From: Polyangium jinanense
Lineage (GTDB): Bacteria > Myxococcota > Polyangia > Polyangiales > Polyangiaceae
Direction of reading: 5' to 3'
Assembly: GCF_028435365.1 (NCBI RefSeq)
Contig: NZ_JAGTJJ010000048.1
Coordinates: forward strand, 1 to 64,000
Length of the DNA stretch: 64,000 bases
Shown here: piece by piece, positions 1 to 9,333 of the stretch
How the letters are laid out: every line of letters starts with the position of its first letter
Position numbering within the stretch: position 1 is the stretch's first letter
Position numbers and translations under genes: made by a program
The notes under the pieces: model-generated
What the model was told of the DNA's origin: nothing
The model's database searches: none
What the model saw: only the letters and a program-made list of their open reading frames with translations

Positions 1-109
1 AGAACTGCGCATCGCGCAGTTCTTCCACCCCGAGTCCAGGGCTTGCCCTGGTTCGGGTCGAGGGGCGAACAGCCCCCGCGGGGTCCGGGGCAGAGCCCCG
101 GCGCAGCGG
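1..109. repeat. Family A post-stop hairpin element, copy A1
   Basis: Non-coding element directly downstream of the stop codon of the TPR/HEAT gene (minus strand). It holds a 23-nt palindrome at 1-23 with core GCATCGC, then the short stems CCAGGGCTTGCCCTGG, GGGGCGAACAGCCCC and CCGGGGCAGAGCCCCGG. The same module order recurs at 11944-12047, 19096-19388 and 46419-46712. The window edge may cut it. A transcription-terminating or RNA-stabilising role is inference. Confidence 0.75.
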
Positions 110-110
110 C

Positions 111-3100
111 TTAGTTCGTAGCCTTCCCGGCGAGCAGGTCTGCGGCTGTCTTGCGGATGCGGGGCTCGGGGTCGCTTGTGGAGAGCTTGCGCAGGATGGG
201 CTCGGCGGCGGCGCGATCGAGCGAGGCCATCGAGAGGGCCGCGGCCTCGCGCACGAGGGCGTACGGGTCCTCCTGCGCGATTGTGGTGAGCGTGTCGAAG
301 GCGACGCGGCCGCCTGCGCCTGCGCCGAGACGACCGAGCGCTTCGGCGGCGCGCACGCGGAGCGGCCAGCTCGGAGCCTCGCGGCCGAGGCGCGCGACGG
401 CGGCGATGGTGGCTGGGTGCTTGACCTTGCCGAGTGCGGCGAGGGCTGCCCGCCGTACGCTCTCTTCGGGATCGGAGAGCGCGTCGATCACGGCGTCTTG
501 TGCCTCTTTTTCGGGCCTGCGCGCGAGGAGCTCGACTGCGCGTGTGCGGACCTCGAGCGCCGGATGGCGGACGAGCGCGACGAATGCGGGGACGACGGCG
601 GCGGCGATGCGCTCGATCGCGGCGGAGCTTGCGCGTGCCGACTCGGGATCGAGTTTGTCGTCGGCGCCGAGCAGGGGCGCGAGTGAGAGATCTGCGTCGC
701 TTGCAAGAAGCGCATCTGCCACGACGCGGGCGCGATCTGGTGAGGTCGAGGCTGCGGCCACGGCTGCGCGTTCGAGCGAGGGCGCGAGTGCGACGAGGGC
801 GCGGGCGCGGGCGGACGCGAGGCGTGCCGCGTCGGGGCCGAGGCCTGCGAGGATCTCCTTCATGGAGAGTGGTCCATCGGGCACCGGCAGTGCTTCGCCC
901 GTGCGGGAGAAGTTTTTTGTGGCGAGCGCGGTTGCGGCGGCGACGGCGGTGCGGCGCATCGACTCGTCGGTCGCGAAGAGGCTCGACGCGAGGGCGTTCT
1001 CGGCCGAGGCGCTCTGCGCGGCGTCGCCCTTTGGCGCGAGACGCGCGAGGGCCACGAGGGCTGCCTGCCGGAGGATCGGCTCGTTCGCGTCGGCGAGTGC
1101 GACGAGCATGTGGAGGTTTTCGCTCTGGGAAGCGCCCAGCTCCGCGAGCGCGTGCACGGCTGCGGCGCGTGCGGTGGCGCCGGCCTCGGGCGCGCGGGCG
1201 AGGGCCACGAGCGCGGGCGTGTACTTCTTGTCGTGCGTGAGCCCGAGGCCGAGGGCCGCGACGCCGCGCACCTCCGGCGAGGTCGAGCCGAGAAGTTTGA
1301 CGAGCAAGGCTTCCGCCTTCTTGTCGCCCATGCGCGCCACGCCCCAGGCTGCGGCGACGGCGATGGAGTCGCTCGGCAGGAGCGCCGCGCCCGTGTCCTT
1401 TGGCGCGAGCATCTGCTCGTAGCGCGGCAGGATCGACGGATCCCGCAGCGCGCCGCATGCGATCATGGCCCGCACGCGCAGGCTCTTGTCGGCCTGGCCC
1501 GTGGCGTAGTTGTAGAGGGCCGGTCCCGCGCTCTTGTTCTCGACGTATGCGAGCACCTCGATCGCGATCTTCTGCTGCGACTCCTTGTCGTCGGCGAGCG
1601 CGTCGAGCAGCGGCTTGATCGCGCGTGCGCCGATCTTCGCGAGTTCCGCGCGGGCCGCCTTCGCCGCAGGGGACGTCCCGCCCTCGTGGCGCACCTTCTG
1701 CACGAGTGGCAGCGTCATCGCGCCGTACAGCTCGACGAGCAGGCGCCGGTAGATCCCCTTCTGCGGGTTGCCGACGGCCACCGGCAAAAGCTCGCGTTCG
1801 AGGGATTCGAGCGAGTTCTTGCCGAGGTTGATCTGCATGCTCATGCGCGCCGCGCGCGAGACGAGCTCCTCGTCGGGGGAGGAGCGCACGACGCGGCGGA
1901 AGAGGCGATCGGCTTCGTCGACCTGGCCGCTCGAAAGGAGCAACTCGGCGAGGTCGAAGTAGACCGGGAAGAGACGATCGTTCCGCTGGATGGCCTGCCG
2001 ATACTCCGCGATCGCGTGCGGAAAATCCTGCCGCCGGCGGTACATGTCGCCGAGCTTCTGATGGCCGTTTGCGTCCTCGGGCGAGAGCTCGACGGCGCGC
2101 GCTGCGTACTTGATGGAGTCGTCGTCCCGATAGAGCTCGGCCGCGTACTGGGCCATGCGCTGGTAGAACTCGCGGGCGCGCTTGGGGTTCACCTCGACGA
2201 GTTTTTCGAGGACGCCGATCGCGCCGAGCAGGTTTTGTTCGAGCACCAAGATTCGTTCGAGCGCGAGCAGGCTCTCCTCGTCGCCGGGCGCGAGCTCGGT
2301 GACCTTGCGCAGCGTGGCCTCGGCGTCCGCGAGGCGATGCAGGCGGCGCTGCACCTCGGCGAGCAGCCTTCCGGCTTCGAGATCGGGGGGGCTCCCGTTG
2401 AAGCGCGCCGTGAGCGGCGCGACGCGGCTCGGGAGCTCGTGCGCGAGCGACCACAAGCTCACGATGTGCGTGCGCGCCTCGCGCGCGAGGAGCTTGTCGT
2501 TCTGGGCGCCGGCGAGCAGCTCCTCCCAGATCACGCGCGCCTCGGCGTAACGCTGCGCGGCGCTGCCGAGCGACGCGGCCGTGCGCTCGATCGCGATGGC
2601 GAGGTTCTTCTTGTACCGGACGTTGGTCGGCTCGAGCTGAACGGCCTCGCGCAGGGCGTTCAGCGCTTCGAGCGGCATGTCGTGGTCGAGGTAGACCTCG
2701 CCGAGCAGGGAGTTTGCCCGCGCGCGGTTCGGCACGACCTGCTTGATGCGCGCCCACGTCTCCAGGGCCTTTTTCTTGTCGCCGGCCTGGTAGTAGCGAT
2801 CGCCGAGGTCGACGATGTACGTGTGGTCGGCGCCGCCCGAGGTCGCGAGCTTCTGCAGGACCTTGAGGGCTTTGTCCTTCTCCTCGACGCGCTCGTAAAA
2901 GTCGGCGACGGCCGCGAGGATCTCGGGCTCGCTGCCGACGCGCGCTTCGAGCTCGGTGAGGAGCTTCAGCGCCTTCGGGCGATCGCCGCGCTGGATGAGC
3001 GTCTCGCAGAGCTCGAAGACGAAGTCCGGGTTTCCCGGCGCGGCCTTGATGAGCGCCTCGTACTCCTTGATCGCCGCGTCGAGCTCGCCCGCGGTCTGCA

Positions 3101-4253
3101 AGAGGTGCACGAGCTTCAGGCGCACGTCGATCGCGCGGCTGTCGATGCCGAGCACCTTGCGGTACGTGGCAATCGCCTTGTCGACGTCGCCCGTCTCCTC
3201 GTAAAGGCCGCCCAGCGTGGCGAGACGCTGCGCGTCCTGCGCCTTCTCGGCTTCGAGGATCGGGATGAGCTCGGCGAGCTTGCCTTCGGCGCGGAAGGCG
3301 TCGGTCATGATGACCAGGATCTCGGCGCGCACGCCGGCCGCGCCGCCCGCGACCGAGAGCGCGCGCTTGAGCACGCTGAGCGCCTCCTCGGTCTTCTTCT
3401 GTCGCGCGAGGACCTGACCGAGATCGCGGAGCGCAGGCGCAAGCGCGCGGTTGTCGCCGGCCGCGGCCTTCACGAGCTCGCGGAACTCGACCTCGGCGCG
3501 ATCGTAGAGCGCCCGGGCGAGCAGCTCCCGGCCGAGCTCGGCCTTCACGAAGAGCGAGCCCTGCGCGGCCTTCACGAGCGCGTCGTGGTGCTTCTTCGCG
3601 GCCTCGAAGTCCTTCAGATCGAGGCAAAGCCCGAGGAGCGTGCGTGTCGTCTGCTCGAAGTCCGGGCCGGGTTTGAGCAGGGCGAGGGCCTTTTCGTAGC
3701 TCGCGCGCGCCGCGGATTTGTCGCCGCGCTCGGCCTGGAGCTGCGCGAGGGCGAGGATCGCCTGCGGATCGTTCGGCTTCTCCGCGATCGCGGCTTCGTA
3801 CGTCTTGACGGCGTCCTCGGGGCGGCCGTCGAGCTTGTAGATGCCGGCGAGCGCGACTTTCGCGGCCCAGGCGTCGGCGCCCGGCGTGGCAGCGCGTTTT
3901 TCGAACTCCTCGACGAGCTTCTTGATGTTGCCGTCGCGCTCCCGATAGAGCTGCGAGAGCCGCTGGAGCGGGAACGGCGCGCTCGGCTGCGAGATGACGA
4001 TCGCCGTGTACCGCGCGATGAGCGCGTCGCTCCCCGGGCCTTTGCCGGTCGCCTCGTCGCCCTGAGGCTGCTTCGGCTGCTTGGGCTGCTTCGGCTGACC
4101 TCCGCTCCCGGGCTGCGGGTTCGGCTTGGGCGGCTTCTTGCGGTTGCGCCCGGACGGGTCGAAGTCCGCGGCCTCGGCGCTCGGCGGCGCGAGGACGGTC
4201 GCGGCGAAGGGCAAGCCGAGGAGCAAGCAGCCGGCGAGGACGTGGGAGCGCAC
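111..4253 (-). CDS. Secreted TPR- and HEAT-repeat protein
   Basis: About 1380 residues. An N-terminal signal peptide (VRSHVLAGCLLLGLPFAATV then ending PPSAEA) is followed by a basic, Pro/Gln/Lys-rich linker with repeated QPK units and then some 800 residues of tetratricopeptide repeats such as DPQAILALAQLQAERGD. The last 500 residues are HEAT/PBS-lyase-like helical repeats, for example DPEESVRRAALAALGKVKHP. Both repeat types are protein-interaction scaffolds, so a periplasmic or envelope-associated scaffold is likely; no enzyme domain is seen. I chose the GTG at 4253 because it places a short basic residue just before the hydrophobic core; an in-frame TTG at 4316 would add 21 residues. Element A1 follows the stop. 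The repeat architecture is clear, the function unknown. Confidence 0.85.
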   Translation of the reverse strand: MRSHVLAGCLLLGLPFAATVLAPPSAEAADFDPSGRNRKKPPKPNPQPGSGGQPKQPKQPKQPQGDEATGKGPGSDALIARYTAIVISQPSAPFPLQRLSQLYRERDGNIKKLVEEFEKRAATPGADAWAAKVALAGIYKLDGRPEDAVKTYEAAIAEKPNDPQAILALAQLQAERGDKSAARASYEKALALLKPGPDFEQTTRTLLGLCLDLKDFEAAKKHHDALVKAAQGSLFVKAELGRELLARALYDRAEVEFRELVKAAAGDNRALAPALRDLGQVLARQKKTEEALSVLKRALSVAGGAAGVRAEILVIMTDAFRAEGKLAELIPILEAEKAQDAQRLATLGGLYEETGDVDKAIATYRKVLGIDSRAIDVRLKLVHLLQTAGELDAAIKEYEALIKAAPGNPDFVFELCETLIQRGDRPKALKLLTELEARVGSEPEILAAVADFYERVEEKDKALKVLQKLATSGGADHTYIVDLGDRYYQAGDKKKALETWARIKQVVPNRARANSLLGEVYLDHDMPLEALNALREAVQLEPTNVRYKKNLAIAIERTAASLGSAAQRYAEARVIWEELLAGAQNDKLLAREARTHIVSLWSLAHELPSRVAPLTARFNGSPPDLEAGRLLAEVQRRLHRLADAEATLRKVTELAPGDEESLLALERILVLEQNLLGAIGVLEKLVEVNPKRAREFYQRMAQYAAELYRDDDSIKYAARAVELSPEDANGHQKLGDMYRRRQDFPHAIAEYRQAIQRNDRLFPVYFDLAELLLSSGQVDEADRLFRRVVRSSPDEELVSRAARMSMQINLGKNSLESLERELLPVAVGNPQKGIYRRLLVELYGAMTLPLVQKVRHEGGTSPAAKAARAELAKIGARAIKPLLDALADDKESQQKIAIEVLAYVENKSAGPALYNYATGQADKSLRVRAMIACGALRDPSILPRYEQMLAPKDTGAALLPSDSIAVAAAWGVARMGDKKAEALLVKLLGSTSPEVRGVAALGLGLTHDKKYTPALVALARAPEAGATARAAAVHALAELGASQSENLHMLVALADANEPILRQAALVALARLAPKGDAAQSASAENALASSLFATDESMRRTAVAAATALATKNFSRTGEALPVPDGPLSMKEILAGLGPDAARLASARARALVALAPSLERAAVAAASTSPDRARVVADALLASDADLSLAPLLGADDKLDPESARASSAAIERIAAAVVPAFVALVRHPALEVRTRAVELLARRPEKEAQDAVIDALSDPEESVRRAALAALGKVKHPATIAAVARLGREAPSWPLRVRAAEALGRLGAGAGGRVAFDTLTTIAQEDPYALVREAAALSMASLDRAAAEPILRKLSTSDPEPRIRKTAADLLAGKATN

Positions 4254-4382
4254 GAGCGGGAGGGTATCACGCGGAGGCGCGTCGAGCCTGCTCGCGGAGG
4301 AGAGCGGAACCGGCAAGCGGAGGCGGAAACGGAAGTCCGGGTCGAGTTCGGAGGAGATGTCCGCGCGCGGCTGTCAGTTTTT

Positions 4383-6305
4383 TCAGTTTTTGCCCGAGCT
4401 CGCCGGACCGCGGGGCGCCCGAGACTTGATGACCTCACCGAGCAGGTCGGGTCTCGAGGAGTCGCGTTCCAAGTGCGGATGTTTCTCCCCCTCGGTATAG
4501 TTCACGAAATAGGTCCTATAAAACCCTGCGTTCTCCACCAGCAGCTCGATGGGCTGGCGCGTCCTCTTGGCCGTCCGCAGGGCGTTTCGGAGTTCTTCGG
4601 CGGACCATTGCCGTCCATTCACCGCAATCAGTTTCATGCCGGGCGCGAGGCCGGCCCGTTCCGCTGGCATACCGTTGATGGCGTCCACGATCCTCCCGTC
4701 CTCGCTCCGCGTGCGAACCATCAACCCGATCGAATAGCTGAAGTCTGCTAGCCGTCGATACTCCCTATAAAGGGATTCCGTGAGCTCGTTGGGTTTGTCG
4801 GTATAGGTCAACTTCCACCCACTCGATTCGATGCCTCCGAGTGGAGCGTGCGGTTCCGTGGAGTTCAATCGAGCGTCGAAGAAACCCTTCCAGTCGTAGG
4901 GAGCCACGTCATTGAGGGCAGCGACCAGGTCGTCGAACGTGTAGGGCTTCATCTCGGGGGCGCCGCTGCTTCCGCCGTAAAAGAGGCGGATGAAGTCGTC
5001 GAGCGACCGCCGGCCCTGGGTCTCTTGGCGGATGATCCCGTCGGCTTCGAGCCAAATCAGCACCCCCTCACCGTAGTAATCGGTGCCCCGCCGCCAGGCT
5101 CTCCATTCCCGCGGCGCGCTGCCGAGGATCTGTGACGAGATCGCCGTGTCTACCAGGGGGCGCCACGTGCGTCCTGGGCGGGCGCGATCCAGATACGCAG
5201 CGGTGCTCGCAAGATCCTCCCGATACTCCTCGGGCGTGAAGAGGCCGCTGCGGGCCGCGAGCACATTCCCCAGGTATTCCGTGAGTCCTTCGTAAACCCA
5301 CAGCATCTCTCCCTTCATTGGCTGCTGGAAATCGGGCGTCGCCAGGCCAGCGGGGCGACGGTATTTTCCGACCCAGGAATGCACGAACTCGTGCGAAAGC
5401 AAGCTGCCCGCCAGCTGCCGCAAGCCGTCGGTGCTGAGGGAACGCTCCGGAAGCCGGTTGTCACTGGATTCATGGTGTTCGAGTCCGAGGTAACCACCCA
5501 CGTGATCACTGAGCGATATCAGGAAACGGTAACTGCGATAGTGATGAGCGCCGAAAAGGGCGTGGGCCTCGGCGACCAGTCGTTGGTAGTTTTCGGCCAT
5601 TTGCGCCGGCATTTCCAGCGCCGACTCGGAATCGCCGGCCATGTCTATCTGGTGAGGAGGCAGGCCGGAGACGCTGAGCGGAATCGTCTGAAAATGAGCG
5701 CCGGTGAGGACCGGCGAGTCCACGAGGGTCGTCAGAGATACAGGGTCAAACTCGATGGTCTCCCCGCTCTGCTTTGCCACCGGTAGCGCGGTGCCGAACT
5801 TCCACCCGGCGGGCAGGCGCAACGTGGCGGCATAGGTCAGCTCTCCTGGTGTGCGGCCCTGGGGAGAGAGTAGGACCTGATTCCAGCTCAACACAGCCAG
5901 TTGCGCACTGGCCGACGAACCCTCAGCTGCTTGGGTGGGTGAGATGTAGTCGAGCTCGACCTCGATGGCATCCGCTCCGGCAGGCGCCTCCAGATGGAAG
6001 GCATACATGTCCACGTCGTCGCGTCTCCAAGCGAGCGTCTGGCCCGCGGCGGTGAACTTCAGTCCCGTGAGGTTCACAATCGGGCCTTGCGGGCTGTGGT
6101 GGCCGGGAATCCATTTGGGATAGAGCAGAGTAAGAGGTCCCGGTGTGACGGGGATGATCAACTTGGCATGAAAGAGCCGGCGGGGCGCTTGGCTCAAGTC
6201 CACGCTCAGGCGAATGGTCTGAGCCTCCGCGCTCCCGGCGCCGATCGAAATCAACGCCACCGCGACCCAACTCAACCAACTCCTCATCATGGAAATGTTT
6301 CGCAT
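4383..6305 (-). CDS. M61-family metallopeptidase with C-terminal PDZ domain
   Basis: About 640 residues, secreted (signal peptide MRNISMMRSWLSWVAVALIS ending GSAEA). It carries an N-terminal beta-rich domain as in M61 glycyl aminopeptidases, then a thermolysin-like zinc site HEFVHSW (His305, Glu306, His309) with the downstream glutamate in WVYEGLTEYLG (Glu339), and a C-terminal PDZ domain around GMPAERAGLAPGMKLIAVNG. M61 enzymes remove N-terminal Gly/Ala from peptides. The start is the ATG at 6305, preceded by a G-rich stretch; an upstream in-frame start at 6377 would precede the signal peptide with 24 odd residues. The gene uses far more A/T-ending codons than its neighbours (for example around 4500-4560 and 5440-5560), which suggests acquisition by transfer. 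Confidence 0.88.
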   Translation of the reverse strand: MRNISMMRSWLSWVAVALISIGAGSAEAQTIRLSVDLSQAPRRLFHAKLIIPVTPGPLTLLYPKWIPGHHSPQGPIVNLTGLKFTAAGQTLAWRRDDVDMYAFHLEAPAGADAIEVELDYISPTQAAEGSSASAQLAVLSWNQVLLSPQGRTPGELTYAATLRLPAGWKFGTALPVAKQSGETIEFDPVSLTTLVDSPVLTGAHFQTIPLSVSGLPPHQIDMAGDSESALEMPAQMAENYQRLVAEAHALFGAHHYRSYRFLISLSDHVGGYLGLEHHESSDNRLPERSLSTDGLRQLAGSLLSHEFVHSWVGKYRRPAGLATPDFQQPMKGEMLWVYEGLTEYLGNVLAARSGLFTPEEYREDLASTAAYLDRARPGRTWRPLVDTAISSQILGSAPREWRAWRRGTDYYGEGVLIWLEADGIIRQETQGRRSLDDFIRLFYGGSSGAPEMKPYTFDDLVAALNDVAPYDWKGFFDARLNSTEPHAPLGGIESSGWKLTYTDKPNELTESLYREYRRLADFSYSIGLMVRTRSEDGRIVDAINGMPAERAGLAPGMKLIAVNGRQWSAEELRNALRTAKRTRQPIELLVENAGFYRTYFVNYTEGEKHPHLERDSSRPDLLGEVIKSRAPRGPASSGKN

Positions 6306-6537
6306 GGATGCCCCCCCGAAATGGCTTCCCCCATGTCGCCCCACATGATGTGTAGGCCGCTCGTGCGCGGTCGTCAAATGGGGCTCGAGGCGCCAGGATC
6401 AGCGAAGGCAGGGCGAAAACGGAGCCGCGTCAAGAAACGCTATGGCGGAGGACAACTGCAAAAAAGGCTTGGCAGGTTCGCGTCTCTCGTAAGGCTCTCC
6501 AGAAGCGCGTCCCCCGAGGCACCTGCCATCCCGTATT
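6306..6537. other. Gap upstream of the M61 gene
   Basis: This stretch lies between two minus-strand genes and should contain the M61 promoter. It is relatively A-rich around 6420-6470 but I see no clear -35/-10 pair, repeat or terminator. Confidence 0.3.
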
Positions 6538-7818
6538 TCATTCGTATCCGGCGAGACGCCAGTGACCCTGCTCCAGGCGGAAGCGCATCGTCCGGCGCTC
6601 GCCCGAGCCGAGATCCATGCCCACACGCACGAACCCGCGATCCTCGTAATCACGCACGTCCTTCTCGACGACGCGCGAGCAAGGATCCCCCGTGATGCCC
6701 TTTTGCCGTTTCAGGTCGACGTAGAGGTAGGCGAACGTGAGGCCGCGCAGGTGCTCCATCACGTCGCCTTTTTTTACGGCCGACACGAGCTCGCCGAAGG
6801 CCTCCTCGTTGACCTTGGGTTTGCCCGGAGTGACCTCGCCCGTTTCCTCGTTGCGCTCCGGAGGGCCATTCTCGATGTACCGGAGTTCCCAGGTGGGCAC
6901 ACCACGCTCGGCGACGAGGCGATCCGAGACGAGCGAGACCGTGGAAATGGGAGGCTCGCCGCCGATGCTGAGCTCGTCCGTGAGCTCCTTGCACGAGCCT
7001 TGGATTTGCTTGATCGTCGCCTTGACGTCCGTCTTCGAAGGCACCTTGAAGGCGCGATCGAGCACGCCCTTCACCGTGGCGGCGGGGACGGCGCTGTAGA
7101 GGTTGTCGTTCGAGCGCATCGTCAGCGTGTTGATGCCGATGACCTCGAGCGAGTCCTTGCGGAAGAGCGGGCCGCCGCTGTTGCCTGGATCGATCGCGGC
7201 CGTGTGCTGCAGGAACGAGGACTTGTGGCCGCGCACCGTGACCGCGAAATCGGAGTTCGAGATGGTGCCGCTCGTGAGCCGGTACGATTGCTGCTCACCG
7301 ACGCGCGGATACCCCGAGGCCTGCACGGCTTCGTCGTTTTTCGCGGTGCCGTCTCCGAGCGTGGCCACCGCAATGGCGCTCGTCGCAAGGCTGTCGGGCA
7401 CCTTCACCACGGCGACGTCGTATTTGTCGTCCGTGTAGAGGACGTCGCAATCGTTGAGCGACGTGTGTTCGTCGAGCACGATCGTGACCTTCGGCGCGCT
7501 GTCGACGACGTGCCGGTTCGTGATCAGCACGAGGCCCTTGCCGTCCGGCGTTTTGAGGAAAAACCCGCTGCCGGTCGAGGTCCAGCCCACGCCGACGGTG
7601 CCCATGGCGTCCGGGAGGCGCGATTGCTTCACGGTCTCGACGAAGGCCGTCTTCACGTCCTCGGGCAACTCGGCCTTGACGCGCACGGTGGCCTTGCGCT
7701 GCATCTCGGGGACGTTGACCTTGGCCGCGGCTCTAGGCTCCTTCGTCTCCGGAAGAGGCGCACCGCCTCCGCAGCCCATCAAGAGAAGAACCAAACCAAA
7801 CGCGAGCCTGGAAGCCAT
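6538..7818 (-). CDS. Lipoprotein trypsin-like serine protease (S1C/HtrA-like fold)
   Basis: About 426 residues. The start at the ATG 7818 gives a lipoprotein signal (MASRLAFGLVLLLMGC, lipid-modified Cys16); the longer frame to 7899 would bury it. A chymotrypsin-fold protease domain follows with the triad His103 (ITNRHVV), Asp134 (YDVAVVKV) and Ser214 (DPGNSGGPL), typical of DegP/HtrA-like enzymes. No PDZ domain follows; the C-terminal 150 residues (from about GVLDRAFKVPSK) are not recognised and may be a family-specific ligand domain. It probably acts at the membrane in the periplasm. It shares strand and spacing (84 bp) with the next membrane-protein gene upstream, so co-transcription is plausible. 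Confidence 0.85.
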   Translation of the reverse strand: MASRLAFGLVLLLMGCGGGAPLPETKEPRAAAKVNVPEMQRKATVRVKAELPEDVKTAFVETVKQSRLPDAMGTVGVGWTSTGSGFFLKTPDGKGLVLITNRHVVDSAPKVTIVLDEHTSLNDCDVLYTDDKYDVAVVKVPDSLATSAIAVATLGDGTAKNDEAVQASGYPRVGEQQSYRLTSGTISNSDFAVTVRGHKSSFLQHTAAIDPGNSGGPLFRKDSLEVIGINTLTMRSNDNLYSAVPAATVKGVLDRAFKVPSKTDVKATIKQIQGSCKELTDELSIGGEPPISTVSLVSDRLVAERGVPTWELRYIENGPPERNEETGEVTPGKPKVNEEAFGELVSAVKKGDVMEHLRGLTFAYLYVDLKRQKGITGDPCSRVVEKDVRDYEDRGFVRVGMDLGSGERRTMRFRLEQGHWRLAGYE

Positions 7819-7902
7819 CGGCACATTCCTCGTGGGGGTGGATGGAAACCGCGAACCTCGATCAGACACGACTCCGAGGCCCTTGGCAAGCCGTCCCACG
7901 AA

Positions 7903-9264
7903 TCAACGGCGGAACGTGGAGAGGGCCGCGAAGAGCGCAAAACCAAGCACGACGAGCGTGATCACGAGCGCGACGCGCAGCGCCGGATGTCGATCGCGCG
8001 CGGCTTCGACGATACGTCGTTGGTCTTCGGACGGAATGGGCGCGCCGGCCTCGTCGCTGGCTTCGAGCGAGACGGCTGCGGCGAGGTTTGCATCGAGATC
8101 GCGCTGCGACGCCCGCGTGCGCACGAGGATCAAGAGGACCTCCGCGAGGGCCGCGATGGCGACGAGGAAGACGGCCGCGCGTCGCGCCGAGGAGGCTCGC
8201 GCGTGTTCGCGGGCTTCGGCTGCGGCCGATCCGTCGAGGAGGAGCTCGAGGCGGGGCGCGGCGGCGGATGCGGCGTGAGGTGCGAGGGGCCAGGCCGTCG
8301 TGGCGTCGCCGCGCTCGCCGGGGTCGCCGGAGAGGATGATCTGCGCGGGTTCTTTCGGCAGCTTCACGTCGAGGCGACCGCGGAAAAAACCGGCGTCGTC
8401 GCGCGTGACGGGGACGATCGCGCCGAGGATGCGGCCTGCGTCGGTGACGATGGAGGCGTAGACGCGATCCCGCGGGGCGGGCGAGACGAACGTGAGGCCG
8501 GCGTGGAGATCGGGGTCGAGCCAGATGGCGCCCGGCCGCACGGGCAAGAGGCCTTCCCAGCGACCTTCGTTTCCACGGTGATCGTTGGCGACGAGGATGA
8601 GCTCGACGAGGTGCGCGAGGGGCGTGACGGTGAACGTCGCCGGACGCGGATCGCGCAAATTCACGTTTGGTGGCTCGATCGTGGCGCCGGACGCCGACGC
8701 CTTGATGGTGATTGGCGGAACGCGCCCGGGCAGGAGCGGGAGGTCGTCGGGTTCGCGCACGCGGACCTGGATCGCCTCGGGGAAAGGCGCGGCGAGCTGG
8801 CCTCGCGGCACGACCACCGAGATACGCAAATCCCCCGTCGCCACGCCTTGCACGGGCGGCCTGCCGAGCCGCGGGGGCTCGGTAGGCCGAAGCGGCACGG
8901 TCCCTTCGACGAGGACGGTGTTTCCCTGGAGAACCCGGACGTCGAGCGGGCCTGTGAGCGGCGCGTTTTTCTCGACCGAGGCTTCGCCCACGCCGTCCGG
9001 GCCGAGCGAGACCGCCCGGGGCGCGAGGTTCGCCCCGGCGTCCGTCACCTCGACGGTCACGCCTTCGAGTGCCGCGACGTCGTCCACGCCGAACAGCCGC
9101 CGTGCGCCTTCGAGGCGAAGGGCGAGCGTCTGGCCGCCGGCCACGGGCACGCCGCGGACCCGCACGAAGGGCGCTGGGTTCGGCGAACCTGGGCCGAAGA
9201 GCACGAGGGCGGTGACGGTCACCGAGGCCGCGGGGACGACGTAGGTGGCCAGGCGACCGAGCAT
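7903..9264 (-). CDS. Two-membrane-segment protein of unknown function
   Basis: About 453 residues, not recognised. An N-terminal hydrophobic segment (about residues 4-24) leads into some 300 extracytoplasmic residues rich in beta structure (several Ig-like stretches such as PATFTVTPLAHLVELILVAN). A transmembrane segment follows near residues 365-385 (AVFLVAIAALAEVLLILV), then a short hydrophilic loop and a second one at the end (VALVITLVVLGFALFAAL). It starts at ATG 9264, divergent from the zinc-ribbon gene at 9334, and lies upstream of the lipoprotein protease; a joint envelope role is inferred from position only. Confidence 0.7.
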   Translation of the reverse strand: MLGRLATYVVPAASVTVTALVLFGPGSPNPAPFVRVRGVPVAGGQTLALRLEGARRLFGVDDVAALEGVTVEVTDAGANLAPRAVSLGPDGVGEASVEKNAPLTGPLDVRVLQGNTVLVEGTVPLRPTEPPRLGRPPVQGVATGDLRISVVVPRGQLAAPFPEAIQVRVREPDDLPLLPGRVPPITIKASASGATIEPPNVNLRDPRPATFTVTPLAHLVELILVANDHRGNEGRWEGLLPVRPGAIWLDPDLHAGLTFVSPAPRDRVYASIVTDAGRILGAIVPVTRDDAGFFRGRLDVKLPKEPAQIILSGDPGERGDATTAWPLAPHAASAAAPRLELLLDGSAAAEAREHARASSARRAAVFLVAIAALAEVLLILVRTRASQRDLDANLAAAVSLEASDEAGAPIPSEDQRRIVEAARDRHPALRVALVITLVVLGFALFAALSTFRR

Positions 9265-9333
9265 GCGAGGCCGAGTCTACTGCGGTTGGATTGCGTTCGG
9301 GCAGCGCATCCGATAGAGCAAGCGCGAGGGACG

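Noticed and set aside
1110..4751. A 1213-codon plus-strand open frame
   Set aside because: It is antisense to the TPR/HEAT gene and reads as Arg/Glu/Leu-rich low-complexity text, the usual product of GC-rich third positions.
6562..9333. Upstream part of a 1164-codon plus-strand frame
   Set aside because: Only the part from 9334 looks like protein with helices and a zinc ribbon; the rest is antisense to two clear genes.
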